A stretch of DNA of 64,000 bases from Balneolia bacterium. GTDB taxonomy: Bacteria > Bacteroidota > Rhodothermia > Balneolales > Cyclonatronaceae. The DNA lies in NCBI GenBank assembly GCA_022565795.1, contig JAIUMA010000002.1, positions 62,001 to 126,000 on the forward strand. The letters run 5' to 3'. Shown here one piece after another: positions 47,779 through 57,154 of the stretch. Every line of letters begins with the position of its first letter. Positions within the stretch are counted from its first letter, which is position 1. The notes beneath the pieces were generated by a model that saw only the letters and a list, made by a program, of their open reading frames with translations, made no database searches and was not told the origin of the DNA. Both the position numbers and the translations under genes were made by a program.

Positions 47779-49902
47779 ATGAGGTTTCATCTGTTCTCAC
47801 TTCTTTTGGGAATTCTTTTTTTCGTGGCATTAGCTTTCCTCATTATCAGGTCGAGCCTGTTTACCGGACCTGCAGCAGAGACCGGACAGCTTCAAACCAC
47901 TGCTGTAACGGCGCAGACGCACATCGACCGCACCGCAGACGGACACGTAACGGTAAGTTCATCAACGATTAGGAACATCATCGCAGGAGTTGGTTTCGCT
48001 CACGCTCGTGACAGACTCTGGCAGATGCAGCGATTCCACTGGGCGGCAAACAGCACGTTTTCCTCCCTGTTTGGCGAGCGGTTTCTCGAGGCCGATAAGC
48101 TTGCGGCCGTTCTGCTCCACACTGGTGATGAAGAGCTCAAAGACTTTTTCGGCGTTTCGAATTATGATTACGAGCTGCTCGGCTACTATGCTGATGGCGT
48201 CAATTCATTCATCCGTGAAGCCGGTCGTAACTACCCGGTGCAGTTTACGGTAACCGGCACTCGCCCGTCTCCCTGGACAGCTGATGATGTGCTGCGCGTT
48301 CTCGTGCTTCAGTCGTGGCTGCTGAATACAGACTGGCAGCTTGAGCTTGCAAACAGCATGGTCGCAGCATCGCTTCCGGAAACCCTTCATCCCTATCTGT
48401 TTGATGGCGATATGCGGGAAATCATCCGACAAACCAACCTGCCGGAGCAGCTCTTTCCTCAGGTGCGAACCCTGCTTTCTGCCGACGCCCGGCTTCGTGA
48501 ACTTCTGAACGCACCGGCCCATATTGAGCCCGTCCGGTCCGTCTCACAGCGATATGCTGACGGCACCATTGTTCACTTTTCATCCCTTCAATCAGGAAAT
48601 CAGGCTCCGGTATTCTGGTATGATGTGAGTATTTCGAACCAGGCGAATCAGCCTCTTACGGGATTTACAGTACCGGGATCCCCTGTCGTTTGGGCGGGTT
48701 CGACATCAGGTTTAAGCTGGGTCCCTGAGTTCACGGTTGACCACAGCAGGCTCATCATTCAGGCCGACAGCATACAGCACACAGCCCGGATTCTTATTGA
48801 TGACAAAGATGGCGGAAGACAGCTTTATCGTCTGGCCCTGACTCAAGGCGGATTTCTTGCTCACGTAGACTCCGAACCGGAGTTCCTGTTCAACCGCTTT
48901 CACCCTAACGTATCTGAACTGCTGGGTTCTTTCCGTCGGGCCGCTTTTGATGGCGTTATCGATGCGAATGTCAATTCCGGACTGCGCCCGAAAAGCATAA
49001 ACATTTCAGAAACCGACAGCAGCCTCACCACCGGCTTTACAACGGATATCAGCGATTTCCTGAACTCCAGATTAATTTTCGACTCATCCCGTCTTCTTGC
49101 ACTTAGCGATGAACCGGGCCATGAAATGCACCCGGGAAGGATCGAGCTGGCCGAACAGCTCAGCTTCATTCTGGCGGAGCTTCCCTCCGTAGCTGATCTG
49201 AACGTAACCAGAGAATACCTGAACAACTGGAACGGACAGTACGAGCGTCATGCCGTGGCCGCATCCATTATGGAGCTGAGCCTGCGCAAAATTGCTGAAA
49301 ACGCACTGAGCAACTATCTCGAAGAGGATGATTACAGACTGATCGAAAGACTGGGTTTAATCGATCAGGAAATTGGCACTCAGCTTATCCGTGCGCATCA
49401 TACTGCCCTGCTCAGGAATGGTGGCGGGGTATCGCCGGTGACTAACGCCTTCTTCGGTCGCCGCGTGCAGGAAGCACTGAATGAGCTCCGGGCAACAGCA
49501 GGGCCCGAAACATTCGACTGGCGCTGGAGTAACGTGAACAAAAACACCTTCAGCGATAAGCTCATCTGCGGTAATGCATCCGCGCAAAGCCGGAGCCGCG
49601 CCTGTATTCGGCTGGAAACAGCCCGGGACATCCCCGTTCTCGGCCAGCAGGACCTGCTCAACACAGCCAGACTTTACAGCGACGGGAACCGAATTCGTAC
49701 GCAGTCGTTAACTACGGCCGTGCTGCAAACTATCCGCAGGCCGGGTCAGCCGCATCAAACCGTTAGCATTGTGATGCCCGGCACTTCGGCAGATCCGTTC
49801 TCCGAGTTTTACAGTAACGGGCTGGACTCATGGCCGCCATTCGGGCCGGTTGTCCGCACGGCGCAGGCAGGCAGACAAAGCCGCATCACCCTAACGCCCT
49901 GA
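47779..49902 (+). CDS. Penicillin-acylase-family (Ntn hydrolase) homologue lacking the visible nucleophile motif
   Basis: 707 residues from the ATG at 47779. An N-terminal hydrophobic segment (about 5-23) acts as anchor or signal. The alpha-chain motif IAGVGFAHARDRLWQMQRFH is typical of the family. However, where the family has the self-cleaving GSN-W start of the beta chain and the DPHL calcium segment, this protein reads HFSSLQSGNQAPVFWYDVSI (266-285), with neither. Later family-like parts are FTVPGSPVVWAG and WRWSNVNKNTFSDK. It may be a non-catalytic member. It starts an operon with a sugar kinase 3 bp downstream and the GH3 fusion. Confidence 0.8.
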   Translation: MRFHLFSLLLGILFFVALAFLIIRSSLFTGPAAETGQLQTTAVTAQTHIDRTADGHVTVSSSTIRNIIAGVGFAHARDRLWQMQRFHWAANSTFSSLFGERFLEADKLAAVLLHTGDEELKDFFGVSNYDYELLGYYADGVNSFIREAGRNYPVQFTVTGTRPSPWTADDVLRVLVLQSWLLNTDWQLELANSMVAASLPETLHPYLFDGDMREIIRQTNLPEQLFPQVRTLLSADARLRELLNAPAHIEPVRSVSQRYADGTIVHFSSLQSGNQAPVFWYDVSISNQANQPLTGFTVPGSPVVWAGSTSGLSWVPEFTVDHSRLIIQADSIQHTARILIDDKDGGRQLYRLALTQGGFLAHVDSEPEFLFNRFHPNVSELLGSFRRAAFDGVIDANVNSGLRPKSINISETDSSLTTGFTTDISDFLNSRLIFDSSRLLALSDEPGHEMHPGRIELAEQLSFILAELPSVADLNVTREYLNNWNGQYERHAVAASIMELSLRKIAENALSNYLEEDDYRLIERLGLIDQEIGTQLIRAHHTALLRNGGGVSPVTNAFFGRRVQEALNELRATAGPETFDWRWSNVNKNTFSDKLICGNASAQSRSRACIRLETARDIPVLGQQDLLNTARLYSDGNRIRTQSLTTAVLQTIRRPGQPHQTVSIVMPGTSADPFSEFYSNGLDSWPPFGPVVRTAQAGRQSRITLTP

Positions 49903-49905
49903 CCC

Positions 49906-50802
49906 ATGAGCGACACTCCAAAAATACGCGTGGGCATTGATGGAGGCGGTACGGGCTCACGATTTTGTATTCTGCTGCCGGATGGTCAGGTCATCCCCGC
50001 TGATGGCCCGCCGCTTCAGGGCTCTTTGATGGAGCCCGGGATAGTCGCTGAGCGAATCATCACAACTATCAGCAATGAACTCGAGGCTAAGGCATCGGGC
50101 ATTTCATCACTTACTGCAGGAATTGCCGGATTTGCCTCAACTTACAGAGCTGAAGCCCTCGAAAATGCCTTAGCATCACAATTGCCGAATACAGCACTTT
50201 CCATTCACTCTGATGTAGCCACTACATTTGCAGCCACATTCGGGAAGCAGCTCAGCAACTGTTTCCTGCTCATTTGCGGCACGGGTTCGGTAGTGGTAAA
50301 GGGTGATACACTCCGTGACGGAATCATGCTTTATGGCGGAACCGGACCCGGCACTATTGAGCCCGGATCAGGCCGTCAGATTGGTCTGGACTTCATTAAC
50401 CACCTCAGGCAACTTCCTGCTGATGATGAGAGAGCCATCATTCGTCTAAACGCTGAATATGATGAACTGTCAATAGAAGAATGGCATGAACGGCCCGCAA
50501 AACTGGCTCCCTTATGCCTGAAACTGGCAAGTGAGGGAGATTCAGTCGCGGAAACCATCATACAGCACCACATCACGAAAACATTGAATCTATTGAATAC
50601 CGCTTTGTCCGGGAGTTCGTTATCAGCTAAGCTGGCACTACATGGCGGCTTGTTTAATCATGATTTTTTCAGGAACGAGATGGTTAACCGGCTCGAAAAG
50701 CATCATCCTGAAATTCATATATTAAACACCCCAAATAACCTGGCTGAGCGGATCGCCAGACCCGGTTTTAAGGCTCCGCATGTGTTTTCAACGAATAAAT
50801 AA
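49906..50802 (+). CDS. BadF/BadG/BcrA/BcrD-family sugar kinase (N-acetylglucosamine/MurNAc kinase-like)
   Basis: 298 residues with the ASKHA fold. The phosphate-1 loop is VGIDGGGTGSRFCILL, a central HSDVATTFAATFG, and the phosphate-2 loop LICGTGSVVV, with GTGPGTIEPGSGRQIG after it. Relatives phosphorylate GlcNAc or MurNAc (MurK of Tannerella forsythia belongs to this family). It lies 3 bp after the penicillin-acylase-like gene and 26 bp before the GH3 fusion, which supports a role in cell-wall amino-sugar recycling. Confidence 0.85.
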   Translation: MSDTPKIRVGIDGGGTGSRFCILLPDGQVIPADGPPLQGSLMEPGIVAERIITTISNELEAKASGISSLTAGIAGFASTYRAEALENALASQLPNTALSIHSDVATTFAATFGKQLSNCFLLICGTGSVVVKGDTLRDGIMLYGGTGPGTIEPGSGRQIGLDFINHLRQLPADDERAIIRLNAEYDELSIEEWHERPAKLAPLCLKLASEGDSVAETIIQHHITKTLNLLNTALSGSSLSAKLALHGGLFNHDFFRNEMVNRLEKHHPEIHILNTPNNLAERIARPGFKAPHVFSTNK

Positions 50803-50828
50803 CGTAACTACTGTCAATCCACTTCTCT

Positions 50829-53702
50829 ATGAGCAAGAAACTCATCGTCCTCATCAGCGCGGCATTCACTCTAATGGCTGCGCTTACCATTATGGCTTTT
50901 ACCGGTACAAAATCGGCGGAGAATGAACCGGACAGACTGAGGGCGCATGTTACAACTCAGGCCCAAAACCTGCTTGAAGAGATGACCCTCAGGGAAAAGA
51001 TTGCTCAGCTTATCGTCATTCGGGCAAATGGAAGCTACTACGCCGAAGATCACGATGAATTCCGGCACCTGGCCCGTATGGTTGAGGAGTATCAGGTTGG
51101 TGGCATCATCTTTTTTCGCGGTGACGTGTATAATCAGGCCGTGCTACACAACCATCTTCAGATGCGCTCCAGAATCCCGCTTTGGATCAGCCAGGACATG
51201 GAATTTGGGGCTGCAATGCGCGTTGGCGGAACTACGCGCATCACCCCGGCTATGGGCGTAGCGGCAACGGGGAATCCACGCTGGGCTTTCGAAAAAGGAC
51301 GCATAACAGCGCTTGAAGCCCGGGCAATTGGCGTACATCAAATTTATGCACCCGTGGTTGATGTGAACAACAATCCTCAGAATCCGGTGATTAACGTTCG
51401 TTCATTTTCGGAAGATCCGGAAACAGTAAGCATGTTTGCGGAGTCATTCATTAAGGGCGTTCAAAGTCAGGGCCTGATTTCGACAGCCAAGCATTTTCCA
51501 GGCCACGGTGACACCGATACAGATTCTCATACGGCCCTGCCGACTATCAACCGCAGCTACGCAGATCTGAGCGAAACCGAGCTTGTGCCTTTCCGCAGGG
51601 TGATTGATGCCGGCGTGGAGAGCATCATGAGTGCTCATATTTCGTTTCCCAGAATTGCTTCTGATCCTGCTATGCCAGCAACACTCGACGGACGTCTCCT
51701 AAACGGAATCCTGCGCGACAGCCTTGGCTTCGACGGGCTCATTGTAACCGACGGACTCGAAATGCAGGGTATCGCGGCTCACTACGCCCCCGGAGAAGCG
51801 GCCGTTCTCGCCCTTAACGCAGGATCTGATCTGCTTCTGCTTTCTCCCGACGAGCTCACCGCCATCTTTCAAATAGAAGAAGCCGTTCAGCGCGGTGAAA
51901 TATCCGAAGAACGAATTAATAAGTCTGTGATGAGGCTGCTCGAGCACAAAATCAATCACGGACTGATGCGGCGCGCAGATGTGAATATCAACCGGATTTC
52001 GCGTCTGATAAATACGCGTTCGAACCAAATGATAGCCGACCAGATCGCCCGTGAATCGATAACCGTTGTTCGTAATAATCGCGATATCCTTCCGATCCGT
52101 CCGGATCTTTACCCTAACGTTACGGTTATTGCAATTGCCAACAGCAGCAGCGGAACCGTTGGAGCGGGCTTCAGAACGGCGCTGAATCAGTATCACCCTA
52201 ATATTTCCTTTCATCTCTATGATGACCGGACATCCAGAGAGGAGCTCGAGCAGGCCGTTACCTCGGCCCGTGGCGCTGACCTGGTGATAATCGGGTCGTT
52301 TCTTCCGCTCACGACTGGTCAGCCCATCACCTTTAAGCGGGCTCAGAAGCAGTTTGTAGATCGCATAACCGCATTGAACAAACCTACCGCAGTTGTATCA
52401 TTTTCCAGTCCCTACGTAATTAGCGAAGTCCCGCGCGCTGACGTGCACATGCTTGCATGGACCTCACTCGGCTCGCACTCGGAAGCCGCAGCAGCTGCGC
52501 TCTTCGGAGCCTCTGAAATAAACGGCAGACTTCCAATAACAATCCCCGGACTTTATGGGCGGGGTGAAGGCATCCATATCCCAAAAACAAGGCTCAGAGC
52601 GGATTACCCGGAAGCTGCCGGACTATCTGCCGAGGGTCTGTATGAAGTGAACCGCATCATGAACCGTGCAGTGCAGGATTCCGTCTTCCCGGGCGGCGTG
52701 GTTGCTGTGGTGAAAGACGGCATTCTTGCCTATCAGGAGCCGTTCGGCTACCACGATTACAACAAGCGCAGACCGGTACGCAACAACGACATTTTTGATC
52801 TGGCATCGCTTACCAAACCGATTGCCACCACCACAGCCGTCAAAATGCTGGTCGATGAAGGCAAAATCTCGCTTGATGATAAAGTCGGAACACATTTTTC
52901 TGAATTCAGACAAGGTAATAAAGATGCGATAACCATTCGTATGCTGCTCAATCATACCTCAGGTCTTCCCGCATATCGCACCTATGTGGACCGTCACCGG
53001 ACCAAACCGGCAATTCTGAATGCGATTCTGAACGAGCCATTGATTAATGCACCAGGTGAAACTGTAGTCTACAGTGATTTAGGTTTCATTTTACTCGGAG
53101 AAATAGCAGAGCGTGTGAGCGGACAGCCGTTAGACCAGTTCCTGAACCGCAACGTGTTTTACCCAATGGGTATGTCTGATACTGTATTCAACCCGCAGAG
53201 ACGCGGCCGCTGGACGGTAAACCGGATTCTGCCAACTGAGGTCGACACCGTTTACCGTAACACCCGAATCAGAGCCGACGTGCATGATGAACGCGCTTAT
53301 TACATGGGCGGAATTGCGGGCCATGCCGGATTGTTTTCAACTGCAGCAGACGTGGCGCGTTTCACCCAAATGATTATGCAGGAAGGTGAATACAACAACC
53401 GACGCTTCATACAAAGTGAAACCGTACAGGACTTCACCCGAAGAAGCGAAGGAAATATGGGACGTGCGCTTGGTTTCGACCTGAAAACGCTGGGCGGGTT
53501 TACAACCGCCGGCGCCCTCAGCAGCGACGATACATTTGGGCACCTTGGCTTTACAGGCACGAGCTTCTGGATTGATCCGGAACGTAAGCTTTCAGTTATT
53601 ATATTAACAAACAGAACCTATCCGCACAGGGGAACATCGGCGGGTATCAATCGGGTTCGGTCTGCGGTTATGGATGCAGTAATCGAATCAGTTATCGACT
53701 AA
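50829..53702 (+). CDS. Exported fusion of GH3 beta-N-acetylglucosaminidase and beta-lactamase-type serine hydrolase
   Basis: 957 residues. A signal segment (about 4-24) is followed by a GH3 catalytic domain. The NagZ-type loop is KHFPGHGDTDTDSH (residues 221-234, with the His/Asp dyad), and the nucleophile is Asp308 in TDGLEMQG. A C-terminal GH3 part follows, then from about 600 a serine beta-lactamase/esterase domain with Ser660 and Lys663 in ASLTKPI, YSDLGF as the Tyr motif, and HLGFTGTSFW. It would cut GlcNAc from anhydro-muropeptides and possibly trim peptides, in the periplasm. Such fusions occur in several Bacteroidota. It sits inside the recycling operon. Confidence 0.92.
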   Translation: MSKKLIVLISAAFTLMAALTIMAFTGTKSAENEPDRLRAHVTTQAQNLLEEMTLREKIAQLIVIRANGSYYAEDHDEFRHLARMVEEYQVGGIIFFRGDVYNQAVLHNHLQMRSRIPLWISQDMEFGAAMRVGGTTRITPAMGVAATGNPRWAFEKGRITALEARAIGVHQIYAPVVDVNNNPQNPVINVRSFSEDPETVSMFAESFIKGVQSQGLISTAKHFPGHGDTDTDSHTALPTINRSYADLSETELVPFRRVIDAGVESIMSAHISFPRIASDPAMPATLDGRLLNGILRDSLGFDGLIVTDGLEMQGIAAHYAPGEAAVLALNAGSDLLLLSPDELTAIFQIEEAVQRGEISEERINKSVMRLLEHKINHGLMRRADVNINRISRLINTRSNQMIADQIARESITVVRNNRDILPIRPDLYPNVTVIAIANSSSGTVGAGFRTALNQYHPNISFHLYDDRTSREELEQAVTSARGADLVIIGSFLPLTTGQPITFKRAQKQFVDRITALNKPTAVVSFSSPYVISEVPRADVHMLAWTSLGSHSEAAAAALFGASEINGRLPITIPGLYGRGEGIHIPKTRLRADYPEAAGLSAEGLYEVNRIMNRAVQDSVFPGGVVAVVKDGILAYQEPFGYHDYNKRRPVRNNDIFDLASLTKPIATTTAVKMLVDEGKISLDDKVGTHFSEFRQGNKDAITIRMLLNHTSGLPAYRTYVDRHRTKPAILNAILNEPLINAPGETVVYSDLGFILLGEIAERVSGQPLDQFLNRNVFYPMGMSDTVFNPQRRGRWTVNRILPTEVDTVYRNTRIRADVHDERAYYMGGIAGHAGLFSTAADVARFTQMIMQEGEYNNRRFIQSETVQDFTRRSEGNMGRALGFDLKTLGGFTTAGALSSDDTFGHLGFTGTSFWIDPERKLSVIILTNRTYPHRGTSAGINRVRSAVMDAVIESVID

Positions 53703-53712
53703 ATCTATTTGA

Positions 53713-54426
53713 ATGGACTTTAAGACGCTTAACAAGCACAGTTACGTGCCCTACTCCGGCAACGCCAGATCCTGCGTGGTTCGCAGCACGGATGGTGGTT
53801 ATTTCCCGGGAGTACGGGTTGAAAATATTTCTTATCCGCTCACCATTGGCCGCATACAGAGCGCCCTTTTTTCATGCCTTGGTGCCGGCAAACGACCGGA
53901 AACCATCATATTTCCTGAAGATCCCGGTGCGGAAGAGCTCATGCCCTACTGGCTGGCTGAATACGGAATAAATGCAGAAGTAAACAGCTCATTCAGCTTT
54001 GAGCCTGAGCCCTTAATCCTGAAAGATAAACTCAGCGACAACGAAATCTTCGATACGCTAAGTGAGCTTTGTGAAATGGCGGTAACACCAAACTCTGATT
54101 TTCAGGTATCGGCCCTGCTCGAGGTTGAAAACGGATACATTCCCGGTGTAAACGTGGAATGTTCCAACTGGGAGCTGGGCATATGCGCAGAGAGGGTAGC
54201 TATAAGCCGCGCCGTAAGCTTAGGCTACAAAAGCCTTGGGAATATGTATGTGATGGCGCCCAAAAGTGATTATGTGAGTCCCTGCGGAGCGTGCCGTCAG
54301 GTTCTGATGGAGCATCTTCCGGCCGGCCGCATCGTTCTTCACCAAAACGATAATCATACCATGTCTGTTACCAGCTCACAACTGCTTCCCTACCATTTTG
54401 GCGGCGAAGTGCTAAAAAAGAAATAA
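53713..54426 (+). CDS. cdd: Tandem-domain cytidine deaminase with degenerate N-terminal half
   Basis: Deaminates cytidine/deoxycytidine to uridine. 237 residues as two deaminase folds. The C-terminal copy is complete: GVNVECSNWELGICAERVAI (Cys158, catalytic Glu160) and PCGACRQVL (Cys191, Cys194). The N-terminal copy keeps YVPYSGNARSCVV and GVRVENISYPLTI, but CAER is replaced by GRIQ (46-49), and the Cys pair is lost. In E. coli Cdd the order is reversed, with the active copy first. It is 10 bp behind the GH3 fusion. Confidence 0.88.
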   Translation: MDFKTLNKHSYVPYSGNARSCVVRSTDGGYFPGVRVENISYPLTIGRIQSALFSCLGAGKRPETIIFPEDPGAEELMPYWLAEYGINAEVNSSFSFEPEPLILKDKLSDNEIFDTLSELCEMAVTPNSDFQVSALLEVENGYIPGVNVECSNWELGICAERVAISRAVSLGYKSLGNMYVMAPKSDYVSPCGACRQVLMEHLPAGRIVLHQNDNHTMSVTSSQLLPYHFGGEVLKKK

Positions 54427-54444
54427 TCCGATTTCGCAGCTTTT

Positions 54445-55062
54445 ATGCGCTATTTATTTATACTTGACTACAAAAACCTCGACAACGGCGGATTTCTGAA
54501 GCTTTTCGCCAAGCGACTCTCTGAACTTCGTCTGGACTCTTTTATGGTGCTACATGCCGACAGCGAGTACACCGACCGCATAATGCAGACAGGTGTGATG
54601 AGAGAGGATGCCAAAATTCGTTCCATTAAGGAGCTCAACCTTCGCCTTACGGCTCTTTTTGCCGATGAAGGCATCCCGATGATCGCGATTAACGGATACC
54701 AGCGCGACACCGTTGTGCAGAAGGATGACGAATCGATCGAAATCAATAGCTACTACCTAAAAAAGCTGGGTACACAAACTAACGTGCTTTTATCGGCGCT
54801 GGTTAAAGACACCACCAAAAACGCTACTCCTAAACCACTTGCCGATCTGGCAGAGGCACTACACTCTGCTATGGAATTTCATCACATCATCGCATTTGAT
54901 ACCGAAAACAAGCTCGATGAGATTTTTGTAAACGCCGGGTCCGGTAGTGTAAACGACGCCCCCTCCATGCCTAAGGAATTAGCCAATACCAGCCTTCCAC
55001 TCTGCATTTTACGCCTGAATAACCTTACAAATCGGAAAAATTTTGACAATTCGATAGGCTGA
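54445..55062 (+). CDS. Protein of unknown function, 205 residues
   Basis: No family recognised. The protein is soluble, has no signal peptide, and alternates strands and helices. It starts MRYLFILDYKNLDNGGFLKL and has FADEGIPMIAINGYQRDT and a Ser/Asn-rich end. It follows cdd by 18 bp on the same strand, so it is likely the last gene of the recycling/pyrimidine operon. Codon use matches its neighbours. Function unknown. Confidence 0.7.
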   Translation: MRYLFILDYKNLDNGGFLKLFAKRLSELRLDSFMVLHADSEYTDRIMQTGVMREDAKIRSIKELNLRLTALFADEGIPMIAINGYQRDTVVQKDDESIEINSYYLKKLGTQTNVLLSALVKDTTKNATPKPLADLAEALHSAMEFHHIIAFDTENKLDEIFVNAGSGSVNDAPSMPKELANTSLPLCILRLNNLTNRKNFDNSIG

Positions 55063-55230
55063 TTTGGCACGTAAACTCAAGAAAAGTGCCCGCAAACCGC
55101 TTTTTTTACAAAGAATCGCTAAAAAATCGCATTAAAGGCTTGATTCATGCAAACCATATAATTAGATTCGATGGTCGTTACACTTAATCTGACAACTACA
55201 ACATACATTAATTGATAAACGGAGAAACAC

Positions 55231-55407
55231 ATGAGTCGTTTTCACGAAGTAAAAAGCCTTGTTGATTCTTTAGAGGAAGACATGGACAAGTTCTACGCTA
55301 AAGGGAATAAAACAGCTGGTACACGTGCTCGTAAAACCCTTCAGGACCTTAAAAAACTTGCTCAGGAAATTCGCATCGACATTCAGGATAAAAAGAACGA
55401 AGAATAA
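55231..55407 (+). CDS. Histone H1-like (Hc1-family) small protein
   Basis: 58 residues, ATG to TAA. It begins MSRFHEVKSLVDSLEEDMDK, with KTAGTRARKTLQDLKKLAQE in the middle, the layout of the short 'histone H1' proteins common in Bacteroidota. These are thought to be DNA-binding; the family role is poorly proven. A clear Shine-Dalgarno GGAGA (55221-55225) lies 5 nt before the start, and a TATAAT sits at 55157-55162 upstream with a weak -35. A terminator follows 29 bp past the stop. Confidence 0.88.
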   Translation: MSRFHEVKSLVDSLEEDMDKFYAKGNKTAGTRARKTLQDLKKLAQEIRIDIQDKKNEE

Positions 55408-55436
55408 TCCTTGCGTATCCTATGCTTTTGTAACAG

Positions 55437-55465
55437 AAGCCACATCTGATGTGGCTTTTTTTTTG
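55437..55465 (+). terminator. Rho-independent terminator after the histone-like gene
   Basis: Stem AAGCCACA (55437-55444) / TGTGGCTT (55450-55457) with loop TCTGA is followed by TTTTTTT. Confidence 0.88.
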
Positions 55466-55500
55466 CCCGATATTTTGTTCCACCCCTCTCTTTTTGAATC

Positions 55501-57144
55501 ATGAAGAACTTTTTAAGCCTCTTTATCCTCAGTAGTCTGCTTATTGGATTCATCGGATGCTCCCATACAAAACAGGATGAAAGCACGCTCATCATCCTTT
55601 CTACTGCCGATGTTCACGGTCATGTTTTTCCGTGGGATTACTACAGCGATGAGCCTGATGAGCCCCACAGCCTGCTGAAGGTCGCCACGCTGGTCGACTC
55701 CGTAAAAAGCCGACAGCCCAACACCATTTTGCTCGATGCGGGCGACTGGCTTCAGGGTAACCCCTTTGCAGAGTTTTTTGCACGGGTAGACACCACAGGC
55801 TACTATCCTTTTTTGCAAACGCTTGACTTTCTTGAATTCGACGGCGTAGTAGTTGGAAACCATGAATTTAATTTTGGATTGCCCCATCTCCACTATCGTG
55901 AGGAACAAACCAATACGCCATTTATGGCAGCAAATGCGGTACGGGAATCAGACGGAGTACCTGCCTACACGCCCTATATCATAAGAGAAATTGATGGCTA
56001 TAAAATTGGTGTGATTGCGCTCACAACGCCCGGATCAGCCGTATGGGACCGGCCCCGCGTGGAAGGCATTTTAAGATTTGAAGACGGGGTTGAAACTGCC
56101 CGACTCTATACCGAAAAGCTCTACAATGAGGGAGCTGATGTAATAATAATGGTGATGCATTCCGGATTCGAAGGAAGCACAAGCTATACATCAGACACGC
56201 TCGGTCCGGAAAACTTCGGCCGGCTAATTGCCGATGAAGTCCCCGGTGTTCATGCTATTATCGCGTCGCACACCCATCGTGTAATCGACGATTTGATCCA
56301 TACCTCAGACGCCAATCCGCAGGGTGTGGCTGTAACACAGCCCGGTCGCTGGGCTTCACACCTCGGGTATACCGAGCTGAATCTCCACCGGAATGAAGAA
56401 GGACAGGCCGTAGTTCGCTTCGGCCCAAACCGCGCCCTTTCCGTGGAACACGCCCGTCCGCATCAGGAGCTCTACGATTTGCTTCTCGATGATCATGAGC
56501 GGGTAAGAAGCTATATTAATGAACCTGTAGCTACTACCGATTCCCTATGGGACAGCTCAGACGCAAGGCTTGTTGATCGGGCTATCACCGATTTAATTCA
56601 GCGCGTACAGCTTGAGGCAACCGGTGCTGATTTGTCTTCCACAGCTATTTTCAATACCAATGCCCGCTTTGAGGAAGGCGTGATTACAAGAGGAAGTCTT
56701 GCTCGACTCTATCCTTACGAAAATACGCTGTACACGATCAGAATCAGTGGCGCTGAGCTTCGTGAGTATCTGGAGTTTTCGGCTCGTTTCTTTGCTCAGA
56801 TAACCGAAGACGGACAAACGCCGGAATCAGCCGGAGTTACTCCAGGCTTCAACTTCGACGTTCTGTACGGGGCTTCATACACCATCAACCTGCGGAATCC
56901 CGTGGGTGAACGAATAGAAAACCTGACCTACAACGGACAGCCGGTACAGGACACGGACTCCTTCACCCTTGCGCTAAACTCCTACCGGGCAGTGGGCGGA
57001 GGTGATTTCGATATGATTGCCCGCGCTGAGGTACTCGATATCAAAGACGTATCTGTACGACTGTTAATCGAAGAGTATTTGGCTGAAAAAGGCCATATCA
57101 ATCCTGAGGATGTTGCCAACTCATTCTGGAATATCAGCTTCTAA
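55501..57144 (+). CDS. Lipoprotein 5'-nucleotidase / 2',3'-cyclic phosphodiesterase family protein
   Basis: 547 residues. The signal peptide ends in the lipobox FIGC (Cys20). The metallophosphatase domain has the metal-site motifs TADVHGH, LLDAGDWLQG, VVGNHEFNFG, IIMVMHSGFEG and IIASHTHR. The C-terminal 5'-nucleotidase domain contains NTNARF, YPYENTLYTIRISGAEL and ALNSYRAVGGGDF. The enzyme hydrolyses extracytoplasmic nucleotides, releasing nucleosides for uptake. It follows the histone terminator, and DUF2721 comes 10 bp after it. Confidence 0.93.
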   Translation: MKNFLSLFILSSLLIGFIGCSHTKQDESTLIILSTADVHGHVFPWDYYSDEPDEPHSLLKVATLVDSVKSRQPNTILLDAGDWLQGNPFAEFFARVDTTGYYPFLQTLDFLEFDGVVVGNHEFNFGLPHLHYREEQTNTPFMAANAVRESDGVPAYTPYIIREIDGYKIGVIALTTPGSAVWDRPRVEGILRFEDGVETARLYTEKLYNEGADVIIMVMHSGFEGSTSYTSDTLGPENFGRLIADEVPGVHAIIASHTHRVIDDLIHTSDANPQGVAVTQPGRWASHLGYTELNLHRNEEGQAVVRFGPNRALSVEHARPHQELYDLLLDDHERVRSYINEPVATTDSLWDSSDARLVDRAITDLIQRVQLEATGADLSSTAIFNTNARFEEGVITRGSLARLYPYENTLYTIRISGAELREYLEFSARFFAQITEDGQTPESAGVTPGFNFDVLYGASYTINLRNPVGERIENLTYNGQPVQDTDSFTLALNSYRAVGGGDFDMIARAEVLDIKDVSVRLLIEEYLAEKGHINPEDVANSFWNISF

Positions 57145-57154
57145 TTTTTGAGCT

